A stretch of 64,000 nucleotides of DNA, taken from positions 1 to 64,000 of the forward strand of contig NZ_JAGEVF010000004.1 of NCBI RefSeq assembly GCF_017581965.1. The letters are read 5' to 3'. The translations under genes were made by a program, and so were the position numbers. This DNA comes from Winogradskyella pelagia. GTDB lineage: Bacteria; Bacteroidota; Bacteroidia; Flavobacteriales; Flavobacteriaceae. Under the pieces are notes generated by a model. The model did not search any database. It was given only the letters and a program-made list of their open reading frames with translations, and was not told where the DNA came from. This document shows, piece by piece, positions 8,919-16,943 of this stretch; the stretch's first letter is position 1, and every line of letters starts with the position of its first letter.

Positions 8919-9458
8919 TTATTTATCTACTAAATATACCACGTCTTCGCCAGCATTCTCCAACCAGTTCACTTTAACGCGCTGTTCGTCTATCGCATCT
9001 ACCTGCCTTCCTTTATATGTTGGCTGTATGGGCAAATGCCTACTAAATCTTCTATCTATCAATGTTAATAACTCAATATTCTTTGGTCTTCCAAATGATT
9101 GAATTGCTGTTAAAGCAGACCTGATACTGCGTCCTGTGTGTAAAACATCATCAATAAAAACTACATTTTTATCTTCTACAATAAAATCTATTTCTGTTGT
9201 ATTCGCAGCAAGAGGTTTATCGCCTCGTCTAAAATCATCTCTAAAAAAGGTAATATCTAAATGGCCTAATTGAATGGATTTAATCTTGTATTCTTCTCGC
9301 AACAAATCTGCTAATCTATTGGCCAAAAATCGACCCCTGGGTTGTATACCCACGAGCACAGTTTCTTCAAAGTTCTCATGATTTTCTATGAGCTGACAGG
9401 CAAGTCGGTGGAGAATTATATTGACTTCTTTGGAATTGAGTAAAACTTTCTGACTCAT
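8919..9458 (-). CDS. pyrR: PyrR, pyrimidine operon regulator / uracil phosphoribosyltransferase
   Basis: 179 residues, the normal PyrR length. The PRPP-binding motif is clear (VVFIDDVLHTGRSIRSAL), with VGIQPRGRFLANRL at the N-terminal side and the family-typical LIDRRFSRHLPIQPTYKGRQV block. In Firmicutes PyrR binds the pyr mRNA leader in response to UMP and also has weak UPRTase activity; in Bacteroidota its RNA target is less certain. It heads the pyrR-pyrB-STAS-like-rnz operon. A -7-type element lies at 9485-9492, giving a leader of only about 20 bases, too short for a classical attenuator in front of pyrR. The 30-base pyrR-pyrB gap is likewise too short. Confidence 0.95.
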   Translation of the reverse strand: MSQKVLLNSKEVNIILHRLACQLIENHENFEETVLVGIQPRGRFLANRLADLLREEYKIKSIQLGHLDITFFRDDFRRGDKPLAANTTEIDFIVEDKNVVFIDDVLHTGRSIRSALTAIQSFGRPKNIELLTLIDRRFSRHLPIQPTYKGRQVDAIDEQRVKVNWLENAGEDVVYLVDK

Positions 9459-9484
9459 ATTAGCACTCAGCGTTATTCACTGAG

Positions 9485-9492
9485 CAAAGTTA
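9485..9492 (-). promoter_or_regulatory. -7 element of the pyrR operon promoter
   Basis: On the minus strand this reads TAACTTTG, a full match to the Bacteroidota -7 consensus TAnnTTTG, 27 bases upstream of the pyrR start. I find no TTG at the ideal 19-20 base spacing, so only half of the promoter is supported. Confidence 0.45.
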
Positions 9493-9644
9493 ACGTAAAA
9501 ATTTAGGAATTTATCACATATCAACGTAGAATATTAACAGATTGATATTTATGGCAAACTAAACTATTTCATGATAATTGTCACCAAAATAATGCATTAC
9601 TAATGCTTATTTTTACCGCTTTGTGATTAACATTCAACCTTATT

Positions 9645-11288
9645 ATGAACAGTAAATACAGTACCTGGCACCATCCGTACAGCCCAGTTAAACCTTACGA
9701 TAAAAAAGTTGCCTATTTTAGTATGGAATTTGGAATTCATCAAGCTTTAAAAATCTATTCGGGAGGTTTAGGATTCCTAGCTGGGTCTCACATGCGTTCT
9801 GCATTTGAGCTCAAGCAAAATATCATTGGAATTGGAGTGTTATGGAAGTACGGCTACTACGACCAGTCCCGCAATAAGGATAAAACGCTGAGACCTGACT
9901 TTGTTGAGAAAACTTATAATTTTCTTGAAGACACAGGCATAGAAGTTAAAGTATCTCTTCACGGTAACCCAAATGTAAACGTAAAAGCCTATGTGCTAAA
10001 ACCAGAAATCTTTGGCTCTGTACCACTATATCTCTTAAGTACAGATGTAGAAGGAAACGATTATTTGTCTAAAACCATCACAGACCACCTGTATGACGCT
10101 AATGAAACAACACGTATTTCTCAGAGCATTGTTCTGGGCATTGGTGGTGCTAAAGTTGTCGAAGCTCTTGGAGGAGCAGATATATATCATTTGAATGAAG
10201 GCCATGCGCTTCCTGCTTTTTATTACTTAAAAGATAAGGGGATAAAAAAGAACCAATTTGTTTTTACCACACATACTCCTGAAAAAGCAGGTAATGAAGA
10301 GCGCGATGGACATTTCTTAAATCATTGTGGCTTTTTTGGAAGAAAATTAACAGAAAATGAATTGGCTTATGAAACCGTTAATGATAGCAAAATTAATTAT
10401 ACGGTTTCAGCATTACGACTAGCCAAGAAAGCTAATGCTGTTTCAAAATTACATGCCAAGGTATCCAAAGAAATGTGGCGTGATTACAGTAACACCTGTT
10501 CTATTATTCCAATAACTAATGCACAAAATCAAAGTTTTTGGCAAGATGAACAGTTGAAACAATCTTGGGTTAAAAAGAATGATAAAACCTTCTTTAAACG
10601 AAAGATAGAGCTTAAAAAAGAACTTTTCGCTGAAGTTGTAAACCAAACAGAAAAAATATTTGATCCAAAAGTACTAACTATAGTATGGGCAAGACGTTTT
10701 GCCGGTTACAAAAGAGCCGACTTGCTGCTTTACGATTTTGAAAGGTTTTTAAAACTGATTAATAATAAAGACTATCCGGTACAAATCATTTGGGCTGGAA
10801 AACCATACCCACACGACAAATTTGGGATTGACATTTTTAATAACTTAGTGCACATATCTAAATCATATACAAATTTAGCGGTATTAACTGGCTACGAAAT
10901 TGAGCTCTCAAGGAAATTAAAACTTGGTTCTGATATTTGGTTAAATACTCCAAGAATTACTCGTGAGGCTTCAGGAACTAGCGGTATGACAGCTGCCATG
11001 AATGGCTCAGTGAACGTTTCTATCAACGATGGATGGATACCAGAATTTCAAAAACATGGTAAAAACAGTTTTGTATTGCCAGAGCTAAATCATAATCTTC
11101 CTGTTGAGGATCAAGATAAAATAGATGCTTACAATCTTTACAAGATATTAGAGGAGGAAGTTATACCGACCTATTACAAAAACCCTAAGAAGTGGCAAAA
11201 GATAGTTTATAAGGCCATTGATGATGTCATCCCTTCTTTTTCAAGCCATAGAATGGCAGATGAATATTATAAAAAACTCTTTAAATAG
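9645..11288 (+). CDS. GT35 alpha-glucan phosphorylase-like protein lacking the PLP lysine
   Basis: 547 residues, shorter than classical glycogen phosphorylases (about 800). It carries the fold's landmarks: VAYFSMEFGIH, LKIYSGGLGFLAGSH, HLNEGHALPAF, FTTHTPEKAGNEERDGH, the phosphate-site block ARRFAGYKRAD (counterpart of the muscle enzyme's KRIHEYKR) and REASGTSGMTAAMNG. Without gaps, the last block aligns with EASGTGNMKFMLNG of the muscle enzyme and puts Thr449 (codon ACA, 10989-10991) at the lysine that normally binds pyridoxal phosphate. GT35 chemistry depends on that cofactor, so ordinary phosphorolysis is doubtful. It could be a subfamily with another cofactor mode, an NDP-sugar transferase, or a non-catalytic glucan-binding protein. 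It stands alone, 13 kb from the glycogen cluster. Confidence 0.8.
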   Translation: MNSKYSTWHHPYSPVKPYDKKVAYFSMEFGIHQALKIYSGGLGFLAGSHMRSAFELKQNIIGIGVLWKYGYYDQSRNKDKTLRPDFVEKTYNFLEDTGIEVKVSLHGNPNVNVKAYVLKPEIFGSVPLYLLSTDVEGNDYLSKTITDHLYDANETTRISQSIVLGIGGAKVVEALGGADIYHLNEGHALPAFYYLKDKGIKKNQFVFTTHTPEKAGNEERDGHFLNHCGFFGRKLTENELAYETVNDSKINYTVSALRLAKKANAVSKLHAKVSKEMWRDYSNTCSIIPITNAQNQSFWQDEQLKQSWVKKNDKTFFKRKIELKKELFAEVVNQTEKIFDPKVLTIVWARRFAGYKRADLLLYDFERFLKLINNKDYPVQIIWAGKPYPHDKFGIDIFNNLVHISKSYTNLAVLTGYEIELSRKLKLGSDIWLNTPRITREASGTSGMTAAMNGSVNVSINDGWIPEFQKHGKNSFVLPELNHNLPVEDQDKIDAYNLYKILEEEVIPTYYKNPKKWQKIVYKAIDDVIPSFSSHRMADEYYKKLFK

Positions 11289-11296
11289 ACTTTTTC

Positions 11297-11773
11297 TTAA
11301 TTGCCAAGGAGTGGTTTGGATTTATCCCTAAATAAAAGGATAGCAATTAATGCTCCAACAATAAAGCCCATTAAAACATAAATATCAAATTTTAAATATT
11401 CAATTTCGACGTTTGGAACGGTCTGGAAAGAATCAACGTAGTCAGTTAATTTGCGAAATTCTTCATTAAGACCAAATATTCTGAGTCTCCAAAATAGAAC
11501 TCCAAATACAACAATTAAAAAAATACTTGTGCCTTGACCTAAAATTGAATTTAGGTTTGTTGTTTTTCTTATTACTAAATAAAACAGCGGGAGCGTTGCC
11601 AATACGATTCCTAAAACTATTGCACCATTATTTTTATCTGTAATACTTCTTTTATCTAAGCTTAAATTTTCTAACTCTAATAATGATTTTGAATACAAAA
11701 AAAACTGCTCATAATAGTTATAGCCTAAGACAAATAATACAAATACTAATAAACTGTAAACAAGTAACTTCAT
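11297..11773 (-). CDS. Hypothetical membrane protein, four predicted TM segments
   Basis: 158 residues with hydrophobic segments at about 2-20, 51-69, 82-98 and 129-148, a soluble loop at about 21-48 and another at about 100-127. No motif that I recognise. The first segment could act as a signal anchor. It lies between the convergent phosphorylase-like gene (9 bases between stops) and rpsA, whose terminator precedes its start; no promoter was identified. Inner-membrane location is inferred from the hydrophobicity alone. Confidence 0.65.
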   Translation of the reverse strand: MKLLVYSLLVFVLFVLGYNYYEQFFLYSKSLLELENLSLDKRSITDKNNGAIVLGIVLATLPLFYLVIRKTTNLNSILGQGTSIFLIVVFGVLFWRLRIFGLNEEFRKLTDYVDSFQTVPNVEIEYLKFDIYVLMGFIVGALIAILLFRDKSKPLLGN

Positions 11774-11784
11774 TTAATTAAAAG

Positions 11785-11816
11785 TAAAAAAAAAGCCCTT
11801 CAAAAATGAAGAACTT
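11785..11816 (-). terminator. rpsA terminator
   Basis: On the minus strand a 10-bp stem with two G-U pairs (11807-11816 with 11793-11802) and a 4-base loop is followed by a long T run. It lies 27 bases past the rpsA stop. Confidence 0.75.
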
Positions 11817-11842
11817 TTTTAATATGATTATTTCAGGAAATT

Positions 11843-13678
11843 TTACTTTTTTCCGTCCATTTTATCTTTAAGAGCTTGTAAAGCATCGTTAGCGTCACCT
11901 AAAGTAGGTTTAGCTTCTGCTGCCTGAGCTTCTGCTTTTCTTGCAGCTTTCTTAACGATTTTAGCTTCTTCCTCTCTAAACACAGCTGTGTGAGAGGCTA
12001 CAACACGCTTAAACTCCTTGTTGAATTCAATGATTTTGAATTCAGCTTCTTCACCTTTCTTAAGTTTAGAACCATCTTCTTTTTCAAGATGACGAGAAGG
12101 AATAAATGCAACAATATCCTCATTAAATGCTATAGTAGCACCTTTATCTACAATCTCAGAGATTGCTGCTTTGTGAACTGTATTTAAAGCAAATTCCGTT
12201 TCGTACTTGTCCCAAGGATTTTCTGTGGTTTGCTTATGCCCTAATGATAATTTACGCCCTTCTACATCCAATTCTAAAACGACAACGTCTAATTTATCTC
12301 CTACGTTACAGAATTCTGATGGATGCTTAATTTTCTTAGTCCAAGATAAATCAGAGATGTAAATTAATCCATCGATACCTTCTTCTAGCTCAACGAACAC
12401 TCCAAAATTGGTGAAGTTACGCACAATACCAGAATGCTTAGAACCTACAGGATACTTAGTTGTAATATCTGTCCATGGGTCTGGTGTCAATTGCTTAATA
12501 CCTAAAGACATCTTACGTTCTTCTCTGTCTAGAGTTAAGACCACAGCTTCAACTTCATCACCTACCTCAACAAAATCCTGAGCTGATCTTAAGTGAGTGG
12601 ACCAAGACATTTCACTTACGTGAACAAGACCTTCTACACCTTCGGCAACTTCTACAAATGCACCATAGTCTGCAATTACAACTACTTTACCTTTGACTTT
12701 ATCACCTACTTTAAGTTCTTCTCCAAGAGCTTCCCAAGGATGTTTGCTCAATTGTTTAAGACCTAATTGAATTCTTGTTTTATCCTCATCAAAGTCAAGG
12801 ATTACAACATTTAATTTTTGATCTAGTTCAACTATTTCATTTGGATGGTTTATTCTAGACCAAGATAAGTCTGTGATATGGACTAATCCATCAACACCAC
12901 CAAGGTCTATAAACACACCGTAAGAAGTAATGTTTTTAACTACACCTTCTAACACTTGACCTTTTTCTAATTGGCCAATGATTTCTTTTTTCTGCTCCTC
13001 GATATCAGCTTCGATAAGTGCTTTGTGAGAAACTACAATGTTTTTAAATTCATGGTTGATCTTAACAACTTTAAACTCCATGGTCTTATTAACATAGGCA
13101 TCGTAATCTCTAATTGGCTTAACATCAATTTGAGAACCTGGCAAGAATGCTTCAATGCCAAAAACATCTACAATCATTCCTCCTTTTGTTCTACACTTAA
13201 CAAAACCGTTTACGATTTCGCCTGTATCATGGGCATTGTTTACACGTTCCCAAGCCTTAATTACACGAGCTTTTCTGTGAGATAATACTAATTGTCCCGT
13301 AGCATCTTCGCGCACATCAATTAATACTTCTACTTTATCACCAACTTTTAAATCTGGGTTATAGCGAAATTCGTTTAACGAAATTACACCTTCAGACTTA
13401 GCATTAATGTCAATGATAGCATCTCTATCTGTGATGTGAATCACTTCACCTTCAACAACTTCGTCATCTAAAGTATCTACAAAGTTCTCAGATACTAATT
13501 TTTCAAACTCTTCGAGTTTTTTGTCCGCTACTTGCTCAATTCCCTCTTCGTAATTGTGCCAATCGAACTCTTTTAAGAATTTTTCTGGATTTGCTTGAGC
13601 TTCAGATACTACTGGAGCTTCAACAGTTTGGGCTTCAGTTGCTTCAACTTCAGCTTTTTTTATTTCTTTTTCAGACAT
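11843..13678 (-). CDS. rpsA: 30S ribosomal protein S1
   Basis: 611 residues with an acidic N-terminal extension and six S1 RNA-binding domains in series (at about 70-145, 150-225, 235-310, 320-395, 405-480, 490-565). The recurring motifs are GVFIDLGGVDGLVHITDLSW, GAFVEVAEGVEGLVHVSEMSW and GVFVELEEGIDGLIYISDLSW. S1 recruits mRNA to the 30S subunit; in Bacteroidota, which rarely use Shine-Dalgarno pairing, it is thought to matter especially for initiation. The Lys/Ala/Glu-rich tail is low complexity. Transcribed alone from a near-perfect promoter at 13795-13826 with a leader of about 110 bases, long enough for the autoregulation known for S1 in other bacteria. Confidence 0.98.
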   Translation of the reverse strand: MSEKEIKKAEVEATEAQTVEAPVVSEAQANPEKFLKEFDWHNYEEGIEQVADKKLEEFEKLVSENFVDTLDDEVVEGEVIHITDRDAIIDINAKSEGVISLNEFRYNPDLKVGDKVEVLIDVREDATGQLVLSHRKARVIKAWERVNNAHDTGEIVNGFVKCRTKGGMIVDVFGIEAFLPGSQIDVKPIRDYDAYVNKTMEFKVVKINHEFKNIVVSHKALIEADIEEQKKEIIGQLEKGQVLEGVVKNITSYGVFIDLGGVDGLVHITDLSWSRINHPNEIVELDQKLNVVILDFDEDKTRIQLGLKQLSKHPWEALGEELKVGDKVKGKVVVIADYGAFVEVAEGVEGLVHVSEMSWSTHLRSAQDFVEVGDEVEAVVLTLDREERKMSLGIKQLTPDPWTDITTKYPVGSKHSGIVRNFTNFGVFVELEEGIDGLIYISDLSWTKKIKHPSEFCNVGDKLDVVVLELDVEGRKLSLGHKQTTENPWDKYETEFALNTVHKAAISEIVDKGATIAFNEDIVAFIPSRHLEKEDGSKLKKGEEAEFKIIEFNKEFKRVVASHTAVFREEEAKIVKKAARKAEAQAAEAKPTLGDANDALQALKDKMDGKK

Positions 13679-13794
13679 GTGCTGAATAAAAATTTGTATT
13701 CTGTAGATTTTGAAAGCCTAGCGGATGCCACAGAAGATGATTGAAATTATATCTTTATTCCCTTTCTACTTTCTTAAACCGCCAAAAAGGTCTG
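13679..13794 (-). other. rpsA 5' leader region
   Basis: About 110 bases between the predicted start site (near 13788) and the rpsA ATG, including a pyrimidine-rich minus-strand stretch. I see no strong hairpin. S1 genes elsewhere are autoregulated through the leader, so this is the place to look, but no element can be named. The remainder of the 320-base gap (13827-13998) is AT-rich and holds only weak promoter-like sequence for the downstream LysM gene. Confidence 0.4.
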
Positions 13795-13826
13795 CAAAAG
13801 TACAATAAAATCAGAGTTTTACAAAA
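13795..13826 (-). promoter_or_regulatory. Consensus Bacteroidota promoter of rpsA
   Basis: On the minus strand TTTTG (13822-13826), a spacer of 19 bases and TACTTTTG (13795-13802) match the primary sigma factor consensus TTG-N19-TAnnTTTG at every defined position. Confidence 0.8.
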
Positions 13827-13998
13827 TAAATCTATAATTGTTCAAATTAATTAAAGTGATATACTTTGTAATTATTTTCTTGTGACCAATCCAATAATTA
13901 TGTGTCTAAAAATTAGATATTATGAAATACTTTATACCTTATTTATCGCATTAAAATTGATATCTTTATAGAACTATTAATTATTAAAACTTATTATT

Positions 13999-14376
13999 AT
14001 GGTTAAAGCAAAATACCAGGATGTTTTAAACTTGGGAGAAAAATTAAATATCCAAAACGGAAAGGTTGAAGAAAAAGAAGGTAAGCTAAATGTTTGGGGC
14101 ACTGCGGCCACACAATATGAAAAAAATCTACTTTGGGATAAAATCAAGGAAATTGGTGGTGAGAACCCATCTGATATTATGGCGGATATAAAAGTGGCAG
14201 ACGAAACTGTTTATGCCAGACACACTGTAAAATCGGGAGAAACTTTAGGAAAGATTGCAAAGCATTATTACGGTGATCCAATGAAGTATCAGAAAATCTT
14301 TGAAGCCAATACGGATAAACTTAAGAATCCTGATTTGATTTATCCCGATCAAGAGTTGGTGATTCCAAATTTATAA
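13999..14376 (+). CDS. BON/LysM-domain protein (Kbp/YgaU-like)
   Basis: 125 residues, no signal peptide, so probably cytoplasmic. Residues ~1-65 resemble a short BON domain (LNVWGTAATQYEKNLLWDKI) and ~73-123 form one LysM domain (HTVKSGETLGKIAKHYYGDP through IYPDQELVIPNL). The arrangement is that of E. coli YgaU/Kbp, a small K+-binding protein; whether potassium binding is kept cannot be judged here. Single gene with a shared bidirectional terminator against cmk. The absence of an export signal argues against a role at the cell wall despite the LysM label. Confidence 0.9.
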   Translation: MVKAKYQDVLNLGEKLNIQNGKVEEKEGKLNVWGTAATQYEKNLLWDKIKEIGGENPSDIMADIKVADETVYARHTVKSGETLGKIAKHYYGDPMKYQKIFEANTDKLKNPDLIYPDQELVIPNL

Positions 14377-14399
14377 TTCAGAATTACAGGAATTATAAC

Positions 14400-14432
14400 A
14401 GAACCTGCTCAAAAAATGAGCAGGTTCTTTAT
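14400..14432. terminator. Bidirectional terminator between the LysM gene and cmk
   Basis: A 12-bp stem (14400-14411 with 14417-14428; core GAACCTGCTC) has a loop of A residues and a T run to its right; the A-rich left side is weaker. It ends immediately at the cmk stop codon. Confidence 0.8.
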
Positions 14433-15118
14433 TCATTTATTTTTGATTTTGCCAATGCTAAAATGGTTTGAAGCTGTTCTTCAATAGTGAGATTAGAATT
14501 ATCAATCTCTATTGCACCATCTGCTTTGATTAATGGAGAATCTTTTCGGGTGGAATCAATATGGTCTCTAGTAGTTACATTTTCTAAAACTTCCTCGTAA
14601 CTTAAATTTTGACCTCGTTCTAATAATTCTTTATATCGTCTGGTCGCTCTTGTTTCCGAAGAAGCTGTCATAAATATTTTAAGCTCCGCATCTGGAAATA
14701 CGACGGTACCAATATCTCTGCCGTCCATCACTATCCCTTTATGTTCGCCCATCAATTGCTGCTGCTGCACTAACTTTTTACGCACCTGGGATAAGGTTGC
14801 AACAGGACTGACATATTGAGAAACTTCTAAAGTTCTTATCTGCTCCTCAATATTTGCACCATTTAAATAAACCTCTGCAAATCCAAGAAGCTCATTATAT
14901 TTAAATTCTATATGAATTTTTGGCAAGGCATTTATTAACCTTTTTGAATCTAACAAACCGTCTTTTATGCAACCTGAATTTAGAGCAAAATAGGTTACCG
15001 CTCTGTACATGGCACCAGTATCTACGTATATATAATTTAAGGCTTTAGCCAATTTCTTGGCAATTGTACTCTTACCTGTTGAAGAGAACCCGTCTATGGC
15101 AATTACTATTTTTTTCAC
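14429..15118 (-). CDS. cmk: Cytidylate kinase
   Basis: Phosphorylates CMP and dCMP with ATP. 229 residues; P-loop GFSSTGKSTIAKKLA near the N-terminus, YVDTGAMYRAVTY, MDGRDIGTVVFPDAELKIFM, ATRRYKELLERG, and RDHIDSTRKDSPL for the lid region, all typical. The start codon is GTG, sharing its first G with the TAG stop of porQ, so the two genes are translationally coupled. Cytoplasmic. The cmk-porQ linkage recurs in Bacteroidota. Confidence 0.97.
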   Translation of the reverse strand: MKKIVIAIDGFSSTGKSTIAKKLAKALNYIYVDTGAMYRAVTYFALNSGCIKDGLLDSKRLINALPKIHIEFKYNELLGFAEVYLNGANIEEQIRTLEVSQYVSPVATLSQVRKKLVQQQQLMGEHKGIVMDGRDIGTVVFPDAELKIFMTASSETRATRRYKELLERGQNLSYEEVLENVTTRDHIDSTRKDSPLIKADGAIEIDNSNLTIEEQLQTILALAKSKINE

Positions 15119-16137
15119 TATTGCAAATCAATTTGAAGACCAAAAAAACTAGTGTTTGACGCACTGGCATATCTGGCATGAGTATAACTAAATCGCAATT
15201 TATTCAACTTAATACCAACTCCTATGGATAACCCAGAAAAATTTCGCTGATCTTGTATTCTAAGCTCCTCTGCGCGTCTAAAATTATATCCAAGTCTTAC
15301 ATTAAATCCTCTGTCTGGAAAAAGTTCTGCTCCAAGTATAACATGCCGTAATGCATTATTAAAAAAGCTGACCTCCTCTTGTGTCTGGTTTCCATCTAAA
15401 TCCGTTGTAGCTCTTGCCGGATTAGAAACCCCAATAGGCCATTCCTGTAAATTTTCTAATGTAAAGTGCCACCTCAAAGGTACATTCTCTAACGTTTGTG
15501 ACATCCCAAAATTAACTTCAAAAGGTAATGGCTCAGTTTGGCCTGCATAGGTTGTAAACTGGGTTCCCAAATTCCTAATGGTTAAGGCTGCATGAAAATC
15601 TAATTTTTCATTTATATACATCACACCAATATCTACTGCACCACCAACAGAATTATATTGTTCTAAAAGCGAGGTGATAATCTTTAAATTAACTCCGACA
15701 TAAAAATCGGAAAATGGAATATTGTAGTTGTATCCCATAGACAAGGCAGCTTCGTTACCTGTAAATGTCCCTGTAGAAACACCATTAACGTCATAACCAT
15801 CAAAAGTACCGTAATTAATATAACTAAAGCCTACGTGAAACGTTTGAACTCGCCTGTCCCAAGTATAGGCATAAGCTGCCGTTCCATAACTTATACCACC
15901 TAAATAACTAGAATAGTTAACAGCTAATTGATTGTGCATTTGCCAATTTATAGAAGCTGGATTATAAAGCCCATCTGTAACGTCGTGATCAAAATTCGTG
16001 ATTACTTTTCCTCCTAATGCGGCTTGTCTTGGTGAGGATATTAAATTTAAAAATTGATAAGTAGATTCACCACCTAACTGAGCTAAAAGAGGTATTGTTA
16101 AGCATAAGGAAATAAAGGTGGCTATCCTTTTAATCAT
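15118..16137 (-). CDS. porQ: Type IX secretion system protein PorQ
   Basis: 339 residues with a signal peptide (cleavage after LLAQ) and a predicted outer-membrane barrel of the PorV/FadL-related type: YQFLNLISSPRQAALGGK at the mature N-terminus, YNPASINW, and many aromatic-ended beta strands to the terminal FFGLQIDLQ. PorQ works with PorU, PorV and PorZ in the attachment complex that processes T9SS cargo at the surface. The stop overlaps the GTG start of cmk by one base. Together with the PorP/SprF and type A and B cargo genes, it shows that the organism has a functional T9SS. Confidence 0.93.
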   Translation of the reverse strand: MIKRIATFISLCLTIPLLAQLGGESTYQFLNLISSPRQAALGGKVITNFDHDVTDGLYNPASINWQMHNQLAVNYSSYLGGISYGTAAYAYTWDRRVQTFHVGFSYINYGTFDGYDVNGVSTGTFTGNEAALSMGYNYNIPFSDFYVGVNLKIITSLLEQYNSVGGAVDIGVMYINEKLDFHAALTIRNLGTQFTTYAGQTEPLPFEVNFGMSQTLENVPLRWHFTLENLQEWPIGVSNPARATTDLDGNQTQEEVSFFNNALRHVILGAELFPDRGFNVRLGYNFRRAEELRIQDQRNFSGLSIGVGIKLNKLRFSYTHARYASASNTSFFGLQIDLQ

Positions 16138-16208
16138 AAGTGGTGCAAAATAACTAAATCTATCTTAAAACGAGGATATGATTTTTTTATTTTTTATAGC
16201 GATAAAAA

Positions 16209-16943
16209 CTATCTTATACGCAATTCTTGTCCGACTAAAATCACATTATTTTTAAGGCTGTTGAGTTCTTTCAACTTTTCTACCGAAGTATTAAATCTCT
16301 TGGCAATACTATAGAGGGTATCTCCCTTTTTTATTAATAATGTATTTGAAGTTTCTTCCTTATTATTAGCATCATTGACCAATCTAAGTACTTGTCCTGC
16401 CTTAATTAAATTAGATGATAAGTTATTATTTGACTTTAATGTTTCCACAGATAATCCATACATTTTGGAAATACTATAAAGGGTTTCTCCTTTTTGAACT
16501 TTGTGAAAAGATGTAGCTTCAGGTGTAACCTCTTTTTTGTTAACATTCTTAGCGATAGTATTCTTACCGTTATCAGCACCTTTATCAATTAACAAAACCT
16601 GACCTTCGTTGATTAAAGTTGTCTCAAGATTATTTAATTTCTTTAACCTTGTTAGGGAGACCTTGTACTGATTAGAAATATCCAGTAATGATTCACCTTC
16701 CTTTACCTCGTGGAATTTAGATAGTTCTCTATCCTCCGTCTCTATAGTGTCTTTTTTTTTCCTTAGGCTATCTATAATCGCCTCAGTTGCAATTAAAGTG
16801 ATCTCGCCAGTTTCGAGGTTTAGTTTTGCAGGTTTCCCATCTAAAACAACCTCTTTAAAATTGGATTTTTCTTGAGCTTTAATATTAAGCGTTGAGCACG
16901 TTAAGGCCAATATTAAAATAAATATGCTATAAAGTTTTAGCAT
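16209..16943 (-). CDS. Exported protein with three LysM domains
   Basis: 244 residues: signal peptide (about 1-23), a charged linker, then LysM repeats at about 78-124 ([14 protein letters not shown]), 145-190 ([14 protein letters not shown]) and 199-244 ([13 protein letters not shown]); the third ends at the C-terminus. LysM binds N-acetylglucosamine in peptidoglycan, so a periplasmic cell-wall protein is expected; no catalytic domain is present. The ATG lies inside the 3' end of lon (17-base overlap), so it is co-transcribed and probably co-translated with lon. Confidence 0.9.
   Translation of the reverse strand: MLKLYSIFILILALTCSTLNIKAQEKSNFKEVVLDGKPAKLNLETGEITLIATEAIIDSLRKKKDTIETEDRELSKFHEVKEGESLLDISNQYKVSLTRLKKLNNLETTLINEGQVLLIDKGADNGKNTIAKNVNKKEVTPEATSFHKVQKGETLYSISKMYGLSVETLKSNNNLSSNLIKAGQVLRLVNDANNKEETSNTLLIKKGDTLYSIAKRFNTSVEKLKELNSLKNNVILVGQELRIR

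Noticed and set aside
9466..9484. CTCAG/CTGAG hairpin just upstream of pyrR, considered as a PyrR-binding leader
   Set aside because: Only five base pairs with a 9-base loop, and it overlaps the predicted transcription start, so most of it would not be in the RNA.
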